Shown here piece after piece: positions 35,417-44,096 of a DNA stretch of 64,000 nt. This stretch comes from CAYMSF01 sp964392985 (GTDB lineage: Bacteria > Verrucomicrobiota > Lentisphaeria > Victivallales > Victivallaceae), in assembly GCA_964392985.1 (NCBI GenBank), contig CAYMSF010000004.1, forward strand, positions 1-64,000, given 5' to 3'. How positions within the stretch are numbered: position 1 is the first letter of the stretch; each line of letters begins with the position of its first letter. A program made the position numbers and the translations under genes. The notes under the pieces were generated by a model that worked only from the letters and a program-made list of their open reading frames with translations, searched no databases and was not told the DNA's origin.

Positions 35417-38400
35417 TCAATTATGCTCTGGTTTCTTGCCGTAATCACAACGTAAACAACGTTTTGCCTGACGAATTGCGACAGCTTCACTCCAGGACTG
35501 TTCAACTTCATCAAAATTATTCCGCCGTCTTTCAACAGCAATAAGTGGTTGCCTTTCCCGTGGATACGGAACTGGTGCAGCGTCTGGATCAAAATAGGTA
35601 TCAGGCGACTTGTCTTGATGCCAGAAAGCTTCTTGTTTACCGGAAAGCATTGCCGCAATCGAAACTGCTGCTTTTTCTCCCGCTGCGACAGCTTCAATTA
35701 CTGACCATGGACCTGTAGCAACATCGCCACCGGCAAATAACCATTCAATTGATGTCTTACCATTCAGCGGATTGGCTTTTACGTAATTACCTGAGGTTAG
35801 TTCAACCTTAACATCGGCAGTAATTTCCATGGCATCTGAAGCCTGACTGATTGCGGCGATAACTTGATCTGCGACAAGGACAAATTCACCCTCTCCGGAA
35901 TCGTCAGCACGGCGTCTTCCTGTACGGTCAAAATCTCCAAGCCGCATTTTTCTGCATTTGACACCGGCAACTTTGTTATTAGCCGTGATAATCTCTATCG
36001 GCGCCGTCAGCATCATCAATTTAACACCCTCGTGTTCAGCTTCATCAATTTCTTCTTCATACGCCGGCATCTGTTCCCGTGTTCTCCGGTAAATCAACGT
36101 TACGTCTTTAGCACCAAGCCGCAATGCAGTTCTGGCTGCATCAACAGCGGCATTACCTCCGCCGATTACTATAACATTAGTGCCAACCGGTGCTGAACCG
36201 CGGATATTGTACTGGCGCAGAAAATCAAGCGCTTGAGTAACCCCCCCGGAATTTTCGCCGCTAAGTCCGAGTTTCAGGCTTACCGGAGCGCCAGTAGCTA
36301 TATATACTGCCTCATAACCATCATTGCGCAGTTGAGTCAAACTGAAATCAACGCCTAGGATTGTCCCTGTTCTAATTTCAACGCCAAGCTGTTCTATCAT
36401 ACGTACTTCTCTGGCGAGTATTTCACGCGGCAGACGGTAGGACGGGATAGCTTGAGTCAACATTCCTCCGGGGCGGAGTTCTTTCTCAAATACTTTTGGT
36501 TTATATCCCATTCTGGCTAAAAAGTAGGCACAAGATAATCCGGATGGACCGGCTCCAATAACAGCAATTTTGCGTCTTGCATTGTTTTCATTTTCCCGGA
36601 CTTCAGGGACTTGAATAGTTACTTCTTGATCAACCATGAAGCGTTTTATGCCACGTATTGATAGCGGTTCATCCAACATTGAACGGCGACAACGGCTTTC
36701 ACAGGTGTGGTAACAAACGCGGGCACATGCGGCTGCAAACGGGTTACGTTCACGGTGCAACTTAAGCGCCTCAGCATAACGTTTTTCCGCAACAAGCGAA
36801 ACAAATCCAGGAACATCAACTTCTGCGGGACAACCGCTTTGGCATGGTGCTCTGACCAAGGCGGCGCAAACACCCACATTGCATTTCTTTTCTCTAATAT
36901 GGGTTTCGTACTCATCTCTAAAATAGCGGATTGTTGCTAAAATAGGATTAGGGGCAGTTTTACACAACCCGCATAAAGCGGTCTTTTTAATCATTTCTCC
37001 TAATTCGATTAGAAGCTCAATATCACCCTCGCAACCTTGACCTGCACATATTCTCTCAAGTATTTCCAAAAGCCGTTTCGTTCCAATCCTGCCTGGCGCA
37101 CATTTGCCGCATGCTTCATCCTGAGTAAATTCAAGGAAAAATCTTGCTACATCAACCATACAGGCACTGTCATCCATAACGACCAAACCACCGGAACCCA
37201 TGATTGCGCCAAGTTCAGTCAGTGATTCATAATCGACGGGAACATTAAGATGTTGTTTGGGAATGCAACCTCCGGAAGGTCCTCCGATCTGTGCTGCTTT
37301 ATACTCCTTGCCGTTAGGAATGCCACCGCCAATATCATAGATAATTTCCCCAAGACATATTCCAATCGGAACTTCGATTAAGCCGATGTTATTTAAATTA
37401 CCGGTGAGCGCAAAAATTTTAGTTCCCGGTGACTTTTCTGTACCGACCTCCCTGAATTTTTCTGCTCCATCACGGATAATTAATGCAATATTACCCAAAG
37501 TTTCAACATTATTTAATACAGTCGGTTTATTCCAAAGTCCTTTACGGACAGGGAAGGGGGGGCGTAACGTCGGTTCTCCGCGTTTCCCTTCAATTGAATG
37601 CAATAAAGCAGTTTCTTCACCGCAAACAAAAGCGCCGGAACCTTGCGAAATAATTATATCAAAATTAAAACCTGAATTAAGAATATTCTTACCCAGCAGT
37701 CCGTATTCATGGCATGAATCTATGGCAACTTTCAACCGTTTAAGCGCCAGTGGGTATTCCGCACGGCAATAGATATATCCGGTATCGGCACCAATTGCTT
37801 TTGCGCCTATCATCATGCCTTCTAATACCGCGTGCGGGTCAGATTCTATCAGACTGCGATCCATAAATGCACCAGGATCGCCTTCGTCGGCATTACATAC
37901 AATGTACTTCTGATCACTTTTCTCCCGATGGCAGAACTCCCACTTGAAACCGGTGGGAAAACCGGCGCCGCCACGACCGCGCAAACCTGAGGCTTTCACT
38001 TCTGCGATGATTTCTTCCGGTGTCAACTTCGTTAGTGCTTTGGCCAGAGTTGCATAACCATCACGACCAATGTATTCTTCAATACTTTCCGCCGCTATTT
38101 TACCTTTGTTCCGCAGTACTTTAAGCTTCTGTCTGGCAAAAAAAGGAATGTCCTTATAGAACGGAATGGTTTTCCCTGAGGCTTTTTCCTGATGCATGAG
38201 GCGTTGGACTGGGGTTTCGTTGATAATATGACTTTCGATAATCTCCGCGGCGTCTTCGGCCGTAACTTTCTGATAAAAATATCCACCGGGATAAATTACC
38301 ATGATTGGACCAGCGGCACAAAAACCATTACATCCTGATTCAATTACAGCTGCACGTTCTCTGTTAAATGAATGTTTTCCACTGACACATTTTTCCGTAA

Positions 38401-38635
38401 TATGAACTTTTTCGTGCAGGCCGTGCTTGTTGATTTCATTTTCCAATGCCTGTTTTAGTTTATCTGAACCTGATGCGATGCAACTCGTTCCCATACAAAG
38501 CATTATGTCATAGATTTTGTCCGGGTTTGCTACAACACCAACCCTTTCACGCAAAGCCATCTTTGCAACCATTTTTAATTTGATTGCCTCAATGTCAGAT
38601 ATACTTTTAATTTTTACTGTTTTTTTAGCTGTCAT
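35417..38635 (-). CDS. hydB: Hydrogenase diaphorase subunit HydB (NuoF-like) fused to a GltD-like FAD oxidoreductase
   Basis: About 1072 aa, much longer than a standard HydB (about 600). Order: N-terminal thioredoxin-like [2Fe-2S] domain (about 40-135; MGTSC, SGCNGFC), NuoF core with FMN/NADH sites (GLRGRGGAGFPTG near 217; CNADEGDPGAF), the NuoF [4Fe-4S] site (ACGKCAPGR near 508, CGLC near 552), Cys-rich GltD-type linker (APCQSGCP; CARVCYHTCESRC), then a glutamate-synthase-small-subunit-like domain with two dinucleotide folds (VIGAGPSG near 690, VIGGGNAAVDAA near 818) and a final AGGDVATG. The ATG at 38635 has AAGGAGGG inside hydC, with an 11-bp gene overlap. The added domain could bring in NADP(H). 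Confidence 0.92.
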   Translation of the reverse strand: MTAKKTVKIKSISDIEAIKLKMVAKMALRERVGVVANPDKIYDIMLCMGTSCIASGSDKLKQALENEINKHGLHEKVHITEKCVSGKHSFNRERAAVIESGCNGFCAAGPIMVIYPGGYFYQKVTAEDAAEIIESHIINETPVQRLMHQEKASGKTIPFYKDIPFFARQKLKVLRNKGKIAAESIEEYIGRDGYATLAKALTKLTPEEIIAEVKASGLRGRGGAGFPTGFKWEFCHREKSDQKYIVCNADEGDPGAFMDRSLIESDPHAVLEGMMIGAKAIGADTGYIYCRAEYPLALKRLKVAIDSCHEYGLLGKNILNSGFNFDIIISQGSGAFVCGEETALLHSIEGKRGEPTLRPPFPVRKGLWNKPTVLNNVETLGNIALIIRDGAEKFREVGTEKSPGTKIFALTGNLNNIGLIEVPIGICLGEIIYDIGGGIPNGKEYKAAQIGGPSGGCIPKQHLNVPVDYESLTELGAIMGSGGLVVMDDSACMVDVARFFLEFTQDEACGKCAPGRIGTKRLLEILERICAGQGCEGDIELLIELGEMIKKTALCGLCKTAPNPILATIRYFRDEYETHIREKKCNVGVCAALVRAPCQSGCPAEVDVPGFVSLVAEKRYAEALKLHRERNPFAAACARVCYHTCESRCRRSMLDEPLSIRGIKRFMVDQEVTIQVPEVRENENNARRKIAVIGAGPSGLSCAYFLARMGYKPKVFEKELRPGGMLTQAIPSYRLPREILAREVRMIEQLGVEIRTGTILGVDFSLTQLRNDGYEAVYIATGAPVSLKLGLSGENSGGVTQALDFLRQYNIRGSAPVGTNVIVIGGGNAAVDAARTALRLGAKDVTLIYRRTREQMPAYEEEIDEAEHEGVKLMMLTAPIEIITANNKVAGVKCRKMRLGDFDRTGRRRADDSGEGEFVLVADQVIAAISQASDAMEITADVKVELTSGNYVKANPLNGKTSIEWLFAGGDVATGPWSVIEAVAAGEKAAVSIAAMLSGKQEAFWHQDKSPDTYFDPDAAPVPYPRERQPLIAVERRRNNFDEVEQSWSEAVAIRQAKRCLRCDYGKKPEHN

Positions 38636-39149
38636 GGTTCCCGCCCTCCTTATAGCTGGAAAGTATCTCACTGATTTTTCCCGGTTTCACACGGCGGTGA
38701 ACGTCATCGTTAACAAGAATCACCGGAGCAAGACCGCATGAACCAAAACATCTGCCCACATTTAAGGAAAAAAGGCGGTCATCAGTAGTTTCGCCTATAT
38801 CAATTTTTAGTTCTTTTTTTACGGTATCAAGAATTTCTTTTCCGCCACGAACATAACAGGCTGTGCCCAGGCACACTCTTATTAAATACTTTCCACGTGG
38901 TACGGTTGAAAAGAATGAATAAAAACTGACCACACCTGCCACTTCACTATAGGACTTATTGAATTTAGTGCTGATGTGTTTTAATACTTCCTGCGGCAGG
39001 TAGCCAAACAATCCCTGGGCAATATGTAATGCAGGAATCAGACCTCCGGGCTTATCACAATATTCAGGAAGTGCGGCATCCAGACGTTTAAATAACTCTG
39101 CGTTTGAAACCTCACCGCAAGATTTACAAGTTTTTTTGCATTCTGTCAT
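38625..39149 (-). CDS. hydC: Hydrogenase NuoE-like [2Fe-2S] subunit HydC
   Basis: 174 aa; thioredoxin-fold [2Fe-2S] subunit that passes electrons within the HydABC complex. Cluster ligands: CLGTAC and CFGSC in the C-terminal half, the standard NuoE arrangement. An N-terminal helical domain includes LHIAQGLFGYLP and SYSEVAGVVSFYSFF, typical of the family. An additional CKKTCKSC at the extreme N-terminus could bind metal. AAGGAGGG lies about eight bases upstream. First gene of hydC-hydB-hydA; its end contains the hydB ribosome binding site, implying coupled translation. Confidence 0.93.
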   Translation of the reverse strand: MTECKKTCKSCGEVSNAELFKRLDAALPEYCDKPGGLIPALHIAQGLFGYLPQEVLKHISTKFNKSYSEVAGVVSFYSFFSTVPRGKYLIRVCLGTACYVRGGKEILDTVKKELKIDIGETTDDRLFSLNVGRCFGSCGLAPVILVNDDVHRRVKPGKISEILSSYKEGGNHDS

Positions 39150-39259
39150 AGGTTACCCTCCTTGAGCCTGAAATGTTTGGAACTTAACATAATTAAACCG
39201 TTACTGAAATCGATCATTTAAAATAAGTTACAAGCGAAAATTTTATTTTGAAATATTAA

Positions 39260-39297
39260 AAAAATATGATGACGAGTCAAATCATCATCATATTTTT
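39260..39297 (-). terminator. AT-rich hairpin with T-tract, downstream of tRNA-Asn
   Basis: AAAAATATGATGA (39260-39272) pairs perfectly with TCATCATATTTTT (39285-39297): a 13-bp stem with a 12-base loop. On the minus strand it ends in seven Ts, fitting termination of the tRNA transcript about 200 bp downstream of the tRNA. The stem is GC-poor, so strength is uncertain; its near symmetry would also allow action on the plus strand. Confidence 0.55.
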
Positions 39298-39463
39298 AAA
39301 ATTTATTAACAAAGTTCAAATATTCCGGTTTTAGACCTTAACAAGAGCTAACAATAAATGATAGCAGTAAATTAACTAAAATGCAAAATGAAGTAATATA
39401 TTTTTCTTAATATTTTAGTATTAAATTTAAAAAGTAAAAAAGGTAAGAAAGGGGGATGAGTCT

Positions 39464-39481
39464 TAGTATTGATCAATACTA
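39464..39481. repeat. Perfect 18-bp palindrome beside tRNA-Asn
   Basis: TAGTATTGATCAATACTA is identical to its reverse complement and centred on GATC. It begins 13 bp beyond the CCA end of the tRNA. There is no T-tract, so it is not a standard terminator. It may be a protein-binding site or an RNA processing hairpin; function unknown. Confidence 0.5.
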
Positions 39482-39494
39482 GCTTGATGAAAAA

Positions 39495-39569
39495 TGGCTC
39501 CGACAGCTGGATTCGAACCAGCGACCAAGTGGTTAACAGCCACCTACTCTACCGCTGAGCTATGTCGGA
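39495..39569 (-). tRNA. tRNA-Asn (anticodon GTT)
   Basis: 75 nt including an encoded CCA. The reverse complement folds as a full cloverleaf: acceptor TCCGACA/TGTCGGA with discriminator G, D-arm GCTC/GAGT, anticodon stem GGTGG/CCACT around loop CTGTTAA (anticodon GTT), T-arm GCTGG-TTCGAAT-CCAGC. All positions expected for a bacterial tRNA-Asn are present. Confidence 0.97.
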
Positions 39570-39585
39570 GTGTCACGGAGCACAT

Positions 39586-39613
39586 AAAATAACATCGATG
39601 GTATTAATTGCAA
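39586..39613 (-). promoter_or_regulatory. Candidate tRNA-Asn promoter
   Basis: On the minus strand TTGCAA (39613-39608) is followed after 16 bp by TATTTT (39591-39586), ending 16 bp before the tRNA 5' end. Position and hexamers fit a sigma-70-type promoter for the tRNA. Confidence 0.45.
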
Positions 39614-39871
39614 CCCGTCATTTGAGCTTTTTTTATATTTTTTTTGATTTTTGTTGATGTGTTTTTGACGTACTTCTATTGGATATTTTAATAAATACAC
39701 TGTTGGCAGTGTGGCGTATATTACTTTTATTATTAACTCATATTGACAATATTTTTTGGGATTAATTTTAATAATAGATTTGAATGATAAAAAAACAGTG
39801 TTTTATTCATTGAAACATTTCGGAACGTTGTCTTTAATATTATTTGTTTAAAACTTTATGGAGTGCGCAAG

Positions 39872-41038
39872 ATGCTGGTTGAGTATCAAGATTATTATAG
39901 TGAAACCGATTGGGAGTTGTTTAAATCCGAAGCTGATAAACACCAAACTCCTTTTTTGCTGGTTAACTTGAATATTATTCGCCGTAAGTATCAGGAATTA
40001 CAGAAGTACTTTCCTTATGCCAATATTTATTATGCAGTAAAATCAAATCCTGCAATTGAAGTGATTGAATTATTGCGGGATTTAGGTTCATGCTTTGATA
40101 TTGCCTCGGTTTACGAACTTGATCGTGTATTAGCATTAGGTGTATCTCCTGACCGTTTGAGTTATGGCAATACAATTAAAAAAATTGATGACATCAAGTA
40201 TTTTTTTGATAAAGGAGTCAGGTTGTTTGCCACCGACAGCGAGTGTGACGTAAAGAAACTCGCTCAGGCAGCGCCCGGTTCAAAAATTTTCTGTCGTATT
40301 TTGACCGAGGGTTCGGATACTGCCGACTGGCCGCTATCAAGAAAATTCGGCTGTCATCCTGATATGGCAATAGACTTAATTCTTCAGGCAAAAAAACTTG
40401 GTTTAATTCCTCATGGAATTTCTTTTCATGTTGGCTCACAACAGCGCGATATTGGTTCATGGGATTCGGCCATCGCCAAGGTGCGATATATATTTGACTT
40501 TCTTGCTGAAGAAGGGGTAACTTTGAAATTAATCAACCTAGGCGGAGGTTTTCCGGCCAATTATGTGGTTAAGACTAACTCTATGGAGGCGTATTCAGAG
40601 GAAATTACACGGTATTTGCGTGAAGACTTCGGCGATGCATTACCTCAAATTATCCTTGAACCTGGACGCTCTCTGGTAGGAGAGTCAGGAGTTATTGTCA
40701 GTGAGGTTGTCTTGATTTCGCGTAAAGCCAGGATTAACGTTGACCGTTGGGTTTATGTTGATGTAGGTAAGTTCAACGGATTAATTGAAACATGGGATGA
40801 AAGCATTAAATATCCGATATACTGTGAGAGACGGAGCAGTAATCATGGTAATGTTGTTCTTGCCGGCCCAACTTGTGACAGTCAAGATATCATGTATGAG
40901 AAGTATCTTTACAAAATGCCAATGAATCTTGCTGTTGGTGACAGGCTTTACTGGCTTTCCACCGGTGCCTATACAACGAGTTATTGTTCTGTGGAATTTA
41001 ATGGATTCCCACCTTTGAAAACTTATTTTGTAAAATAA
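39872..41038 (+). CDS. PLP-dependent ornithine/lysine decarboxylase (fold type III)
   Basis: 388 aa; alanine-racemase-fold decarboxylase converting ornithine to putrescine and/or lysine to cadaverine. The PLP lysine is Lys57 in YYAVKSNP. Other family segments: FDIASVYEL, HVGSQQRD, the phosphate-binding LGGGFPANY, LEPGRSLVG, and the catalytic cysteine in AGPTCDSQD. The length matches the short bacterial/eukaryotic ODC class; the ornithine versus lysine preference cannot be read by eye. The ATG at 39872 is used because GGAG lies eight bases ahead; a GTG three codons upstream overlaps that GGAG. No polyamine gene is adjacent. Confidence 0.9.
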   Translation: MLVEYQDYYSETDWELFKSEADKHQTPFLLVNLNIIRRKYQELQKYFPYANIYYAVKSNPAIEVIELLRDLGSCFDIASVYELDRVLALGVSPDRLSYGNTIKKIDDIKYFFDKGVRLFATDSECDVKKLAQAAPGSKIFCRILTEGSDTADWPLSRKFGCHPDMAIDLILQAKKLGLIPHGISFHVGSQQRDIGSWDSAIAKVRYIFDFLAEEGVTLKLINLGGGFPANYVVKTNSMEAYSEEITRYLREDFGDALPQIILEPGRSLVGESGVIVSEVVLISRKARINVDRWVYVDVGKFNGLIETWDESIKYPIYCERRSSNHGNVVLAGPTCDSQDIMYEKYLYKMPMNLAVGDRLYWLSTGAYTTSYCSVEFNGFPPLKTYFVK

Positions 41039-41120
41039 TTTGGTGTGTTTCAATGGTAACATTGTTGCTGTGACCCAATATTGAACTTTAAGAATATTTA
41101 TAAAAAACAGAGGACGCTGT

Positions 41121-41546
41121 ATGTTGCGAAATATTCATCTGCTAATGATATCATTACTGTTGTTTGTATTTATTTTGCCGGCTTCATTGTCTGCTGATGA
41201 TGCAAGCCTGGACAGCGTTTTTTACCACGGATTTGATAACGATGGATATTTTTGCATTGTTCCGCAAGAATTTGGAAATTATACCGGGTTAGTTATTGGA
41301 GCCGTTCCGTCTGCTTTGGTTGCCGGATTTTGCCATCTTTTTTATGCCCAGAATGATGTCAGTATTGCAGCAGCACGGCGAACGATGTGGGGATTCAGTG
41401 CCGGTTGCGGTTTTTGTTTCGGTGTACCATTTAAGGTCGTAAAATTAATCTGTTGGGATTTTCCGGGATATATTTGTGCCGACTTTATGGGTGATACGTC
41501 TCCTCCTTTACCTCTTGGCGAACCATTAACGGTGAATGAAAAATAG
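41121..41546 (+). CDS. Exported hypothetical protein
   Basis: 141 aa. A signal peptide ends near SLSA-DD (about residue 25). The mature part is Gly/Phe/Cys-rich, with hydrophobic stretches at about 55-72 and 93-110 that may be membrane-associated, and a Pro-rich end. Five cysteines remain after the signal. AGAGGA lies seven bases before the ATG, so the frame is very likely translated. No family recognised. It follows the decarboxylase by 82 bp on the same strand. Confidence 0.6.
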   Translation: MLRNIHLLMISLLLFVFILPASLSADDASLDSVFYHGFDNDGYFCIVPQEFGNYTGLVIGAVPSALVAGFCHLFYAQNDVSIAAARRTMWGFSAGCGFCFGVPFKVVKLICWDFPGYICADFMGDTSPPLPLGEPLTVNEK

Positions 41547-41872
41547 TCTGTACCGTTATATTTTCCGGAATTCTCTACCTTTTTGTATTTGTATTTAACC
41601 TATTCGATGATAGCTTACTTACAGTTTAACGGCAGAAAATACAAAGAGTACCGCCAACATAACTTGTGGAATTCGGTCGCTATCAGCTTCCGGCAATAAA
41701 TCCGGGCGTTGATACCGCGATTCCGCAGATGCTTGTCAAACGCTTTCTTTTTCTCCCGTTTATTTTATTACCGCCGCTGGTTGCCACTTTCAGGTTAATC
41801 ATGCGGCTCAATAAGGATGATATAGTTGAATTGTCAACATCCATCCTGAAACATTATACTGCGAGGAAGAAA
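41547..41872. other. pnp leader region
   Basis: 326 bp without a supported gene. CTTTTTGTATTT (41579-41590) and AAATACAAAGAG (41637-41648) can form a 12-bp stem with one G-T pair and a 46-base loop. A long 5' stem is reminiscent of pnp leaders cut by RNase III in enterobacteria; no rpsO gene is present upstream. The pnp frame is open back to a GTG at 41666 but that extension has no homology to PNPase. Confidence 0.4.
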
Positions 41873-43987
41873 ATGGCAGAAGAAAAAGTAGTTTTTAACA
41901 TCAGTGAAAATCGGACGATGGAAATTTCCACAGGGAAAATGGCTAATCTTGCAAATGGTGCTGCCCTTGTAAGATTAGGCGATACTATAGTTATGGCTGC
42001 GGCCTGTTCCGGGGCGGCTAAACCGGGTGCAGATTTTTTCCCTCTGCAAATTGATTATCGTGAAAAATATAGTGCTGCCGGTATTTTTCCGGGAGGATAT
42101 ATTAAACGTGAAGGGCGTCCCAGCAACAAAGAAATTTTGACATGCCGTGTTACTGACCGTCCATTGCGTCCGCTGTTTCCTAAAGGATATTTTGATGAAG
42201 TGCAGGTGCAGGCATTATTGCTCAGTGCTGATAAAGAAAATGAAGCTGATGTTTTGTGTATGCTTGCAGCGTCCGTAGCATTGACAATCTCTGATTTGCC
42301 GTTTGAAGGACCTATTGGTGCCGTCAGAGTTGGTCGTGTCGATGGTAAATTTATTGCAAATCCAACTCATGGAGATATGTCCAGAAGTTCGTTAGATCTT
42401 ATTTATGCCGGCATTGCCGATAAAGTAATTATGATTGAAGGCGAAGCCAATGAATGTTCCGAGATGGAATTAAAACAGGCAATGGAGTTTGCTAATGGAA
42501 TCGTCAAAGTTCAAATTGACGCGCAGTTACAACTCGCAGCCAAGGCTGGAAAAACCAAAAAAGTTCCACAGTTACATCTGGTTCCTGAGGCAGTTGAAAC
42601 GGCATTGCGGGCTTTTTGCTCTACTAAACTAGAAGCAGCTTGCATTGTTCCTGGCAAAAATGACCGGATTGTTGCTTTAGACACAATTCATTCTGACGCA
42701 TTGTCGCAGTTAAAAACACAGTTTCCTGATATGGATTCATCCTCCCTGGAACTTGAAGTTCATAAATGTTTTGACGATTTGATTAAGGAAACTACTCGCA
42801 AGGCAATCCTTGATAAACAGTATCGTCCAGACGGCAGGGGAATTGATGACCTTCGTAAACTTTCAGCTGAGGTTGCAGTGTTGCCAGTTGTTCATGGCAG
42901 TGCGCTTTTTTCCCGCGGTGAAACTCAGGCGTTGGTCATTACCACTCTTGGCGGCGAAAAAGATTCTCAGGAGTCTGATAATATTACCGGACGTCCTTCA
43001 ACACTTAACAAACGTTTTTATCTGCATTATAATTTTCCGAACTTCAGCGTGGGCGAAGTTGGCAGAATATCCGGCCCCGGACGGCGCGAAATCGGGCATG
43101 GTGATTTAGCTGAACGTTCAGTAGCAAAGGTTATACCAGCCGATTTTCCATATGTAGTTCGTTGTGTTTCTGAAATTATGTCATCAAATGGATCTACCTC
43201 AATGGCATCTGTTTGCGGCGCGACATTAGCTCTTATGGATGCTGGCGTTCCGATTAAGGCGCCAGTGGCAGGGATTTCATGCGGTTTAGTAACTGGCGAC
43301 AACAAAGAATTGCTTCTTACCGACATCATCGGCGCTGAAGACCATTTTGGCGATATGGATTTTAAAGTATGCGGTACCAGAAACGGGATTACCGGCTTTC
43401 AGCTTGATTTAAAGTTAGCTGGTGTTTCAATTGAATTGTTATATCAGGCAATGATGAAAAATCTTGACGCAAGATTGAAAATTCTTGACGTAATTGAGTC
43501 CTGTATTTCATCTCCGCGTCCGGAAATAAGCCCGAATGCGCCACAGTTGGTTGTTATCAAAATCAGTCCAGATAAAATTGGTGCCTTAATCGGCCCCGGC
43601 GGCAAGAACATCAAAGCCATTACTGAAGAAACTAATTCTTCAATTGACGTCAGCGATGACGGTACAGTTAAAATTCTTGCCCCGGACAAAGAGGCATTGG
43701 AAGATGCTAAAAATCGTGTTTTGGGTTGTACTGCGATGCCGGAAATAGGTAAAATTTACAGGGGCAAGGTTGTTTCGATTAAAGATTTCGGTGCTTTTGT
43801 TGAAATTATGCCTGGACTTGAAGGTCTTTTACATATTTCAGAAATGGCTGATTACAGAGTAAAATTAGTGACAGATATATGTCAGGAAGGTTCGTTTGTT
43901 TCTGTTAAAGTTATTGACATTGACCAATCTGGAAAAATCCGTTTGAGTCGTAGAGCAGCTTTGAAAGAAATGGACGAAAAACAATAG
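41873..43987 (+). CDS. pnp: Polyribonucleotide nucleotidyltransferase (PNPase)
   Basis: Trimeric 3'-5' phosphorolytic RNase of the degradosome and of general mRNA turnover. The protein is 704 aa, the normal length. Two RNase PH domains (about 10-140 and 310-535), the second with RPDGRG, RGETQAL and GHGDLAERS; a KH domain (about 553-612, IGALIGPGGKNIKAI) and an S1 domain (about 618-690, YRGKVVSIKDFGAFVEI). GAGGAAG lies four to ten bases before the ATG at 41873, which gives the standard N-terminus; the upstream in-frame extension to 41666 is rejected. A strong terminator follows at 44007. Confidence 0.97.
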   Translation: MAEEKVVFNISENRTMEISTGKMANLANGAALVRLGDTIVMAAACSGAAKPGADFFPLQIDYREKYSAAGIFPGGYIKREGRPSNKEILTCRVTDRPLRPLFPKGYFDEVQVQALLLSADKENEADVLCMLAASVALTISDLPFEGPIGAVRVGRVDGKFIANPTHGDMSRSSLDLIYAGIADKVIMIEGEANECSEMELKQAMEFANGIVKVQIDAQLQLAAKAGKTKKVPQLHLVPEAVETALRAFCSTKLEAACIVPGKNDRIVALDTIHSDALSQLKTQFPDMDSSSLELEVHKCFDDLIKETTRKAILDKQYRPDGRGIDDLRKLSAEVAVLPVVHGSALFSRGETQALVITTLGGEKDSQESDNITGRPSTLNKRFYLHYNFPNFSVGEVGRISGPGRREIGHGDLAERSVAKVIPADFPYVVRCVSEIMSSNGSTSMASVCGATLALMDAGVPIKAPVAGISCGLVTGDNKELLLTDIIGAEDHFGDMDFKVCGTRNGITGFQLDLKLAGVSIELLYQAMMKNLDARLKILDVIESCISSPRPEISPNAPQLVVIKISPDKIGALIGPGGKNIKAITEETNSSIDVSDDGTVKILAPDKEALEDAKNRVLGCTAMPEIGKIYRGKVVSIKDFGAFVEIMPGLEGLLHISEMADYRVKLVTDICQEGSFVSVKVIDIDQSGKIRLSRRAALKEMDEKQ

Positions 43988-44006
43988 TTTGGTTGTCTTA
44001 AATTAA

Positions 44007-44038
44007 GAATGCTCAAATATGTGAGCATTCAATTTTTT
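44007..44038 (+). terminator. Rho-independent terminator of pnp
   Basis: GAATGCTCA and TGAGCATTC form a perfect 9-bp stem with a 6-base loop, followed by AATTTTTT. It lies 20 bp after the pnp stop codon. Confidence 0.88.
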
Positions 44039-44096
44039 AAGTTTACTGTATTCAAAAATAATTTTAAAACTTTTTATACCGGCAGGTTGCAGATTT

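Larger units (their letters stand above)
39150..39871. other. Gene-poor region around tRNA-Asn
   Basis: Apart from the tRNA, its promoter, a terminator hairpin and an 18-bp palindrome (listed separately), this 722-bp AT-rich stretch has no supported ORF. It should also contain the hydC promoter on the left and the decarboxylase promoter on the right; neither could be placed with confidence. Confidence 0.45.

Noticed and set aside
41831..41860. TTGTCA-N18-TATACT as the pnp promoter
   Set aside because: Transcription would start near 41867, inside the ribosome binding site, so it is unlikely to be the productive promoter.
41666..41872. N-terminal extension of PNPase from a GTG
   Set aside because: The extra 69 residues do not resemble PNPase, and GAGGAAG correctly positioned before the ATG at 41873 gives the standard N-terminus.
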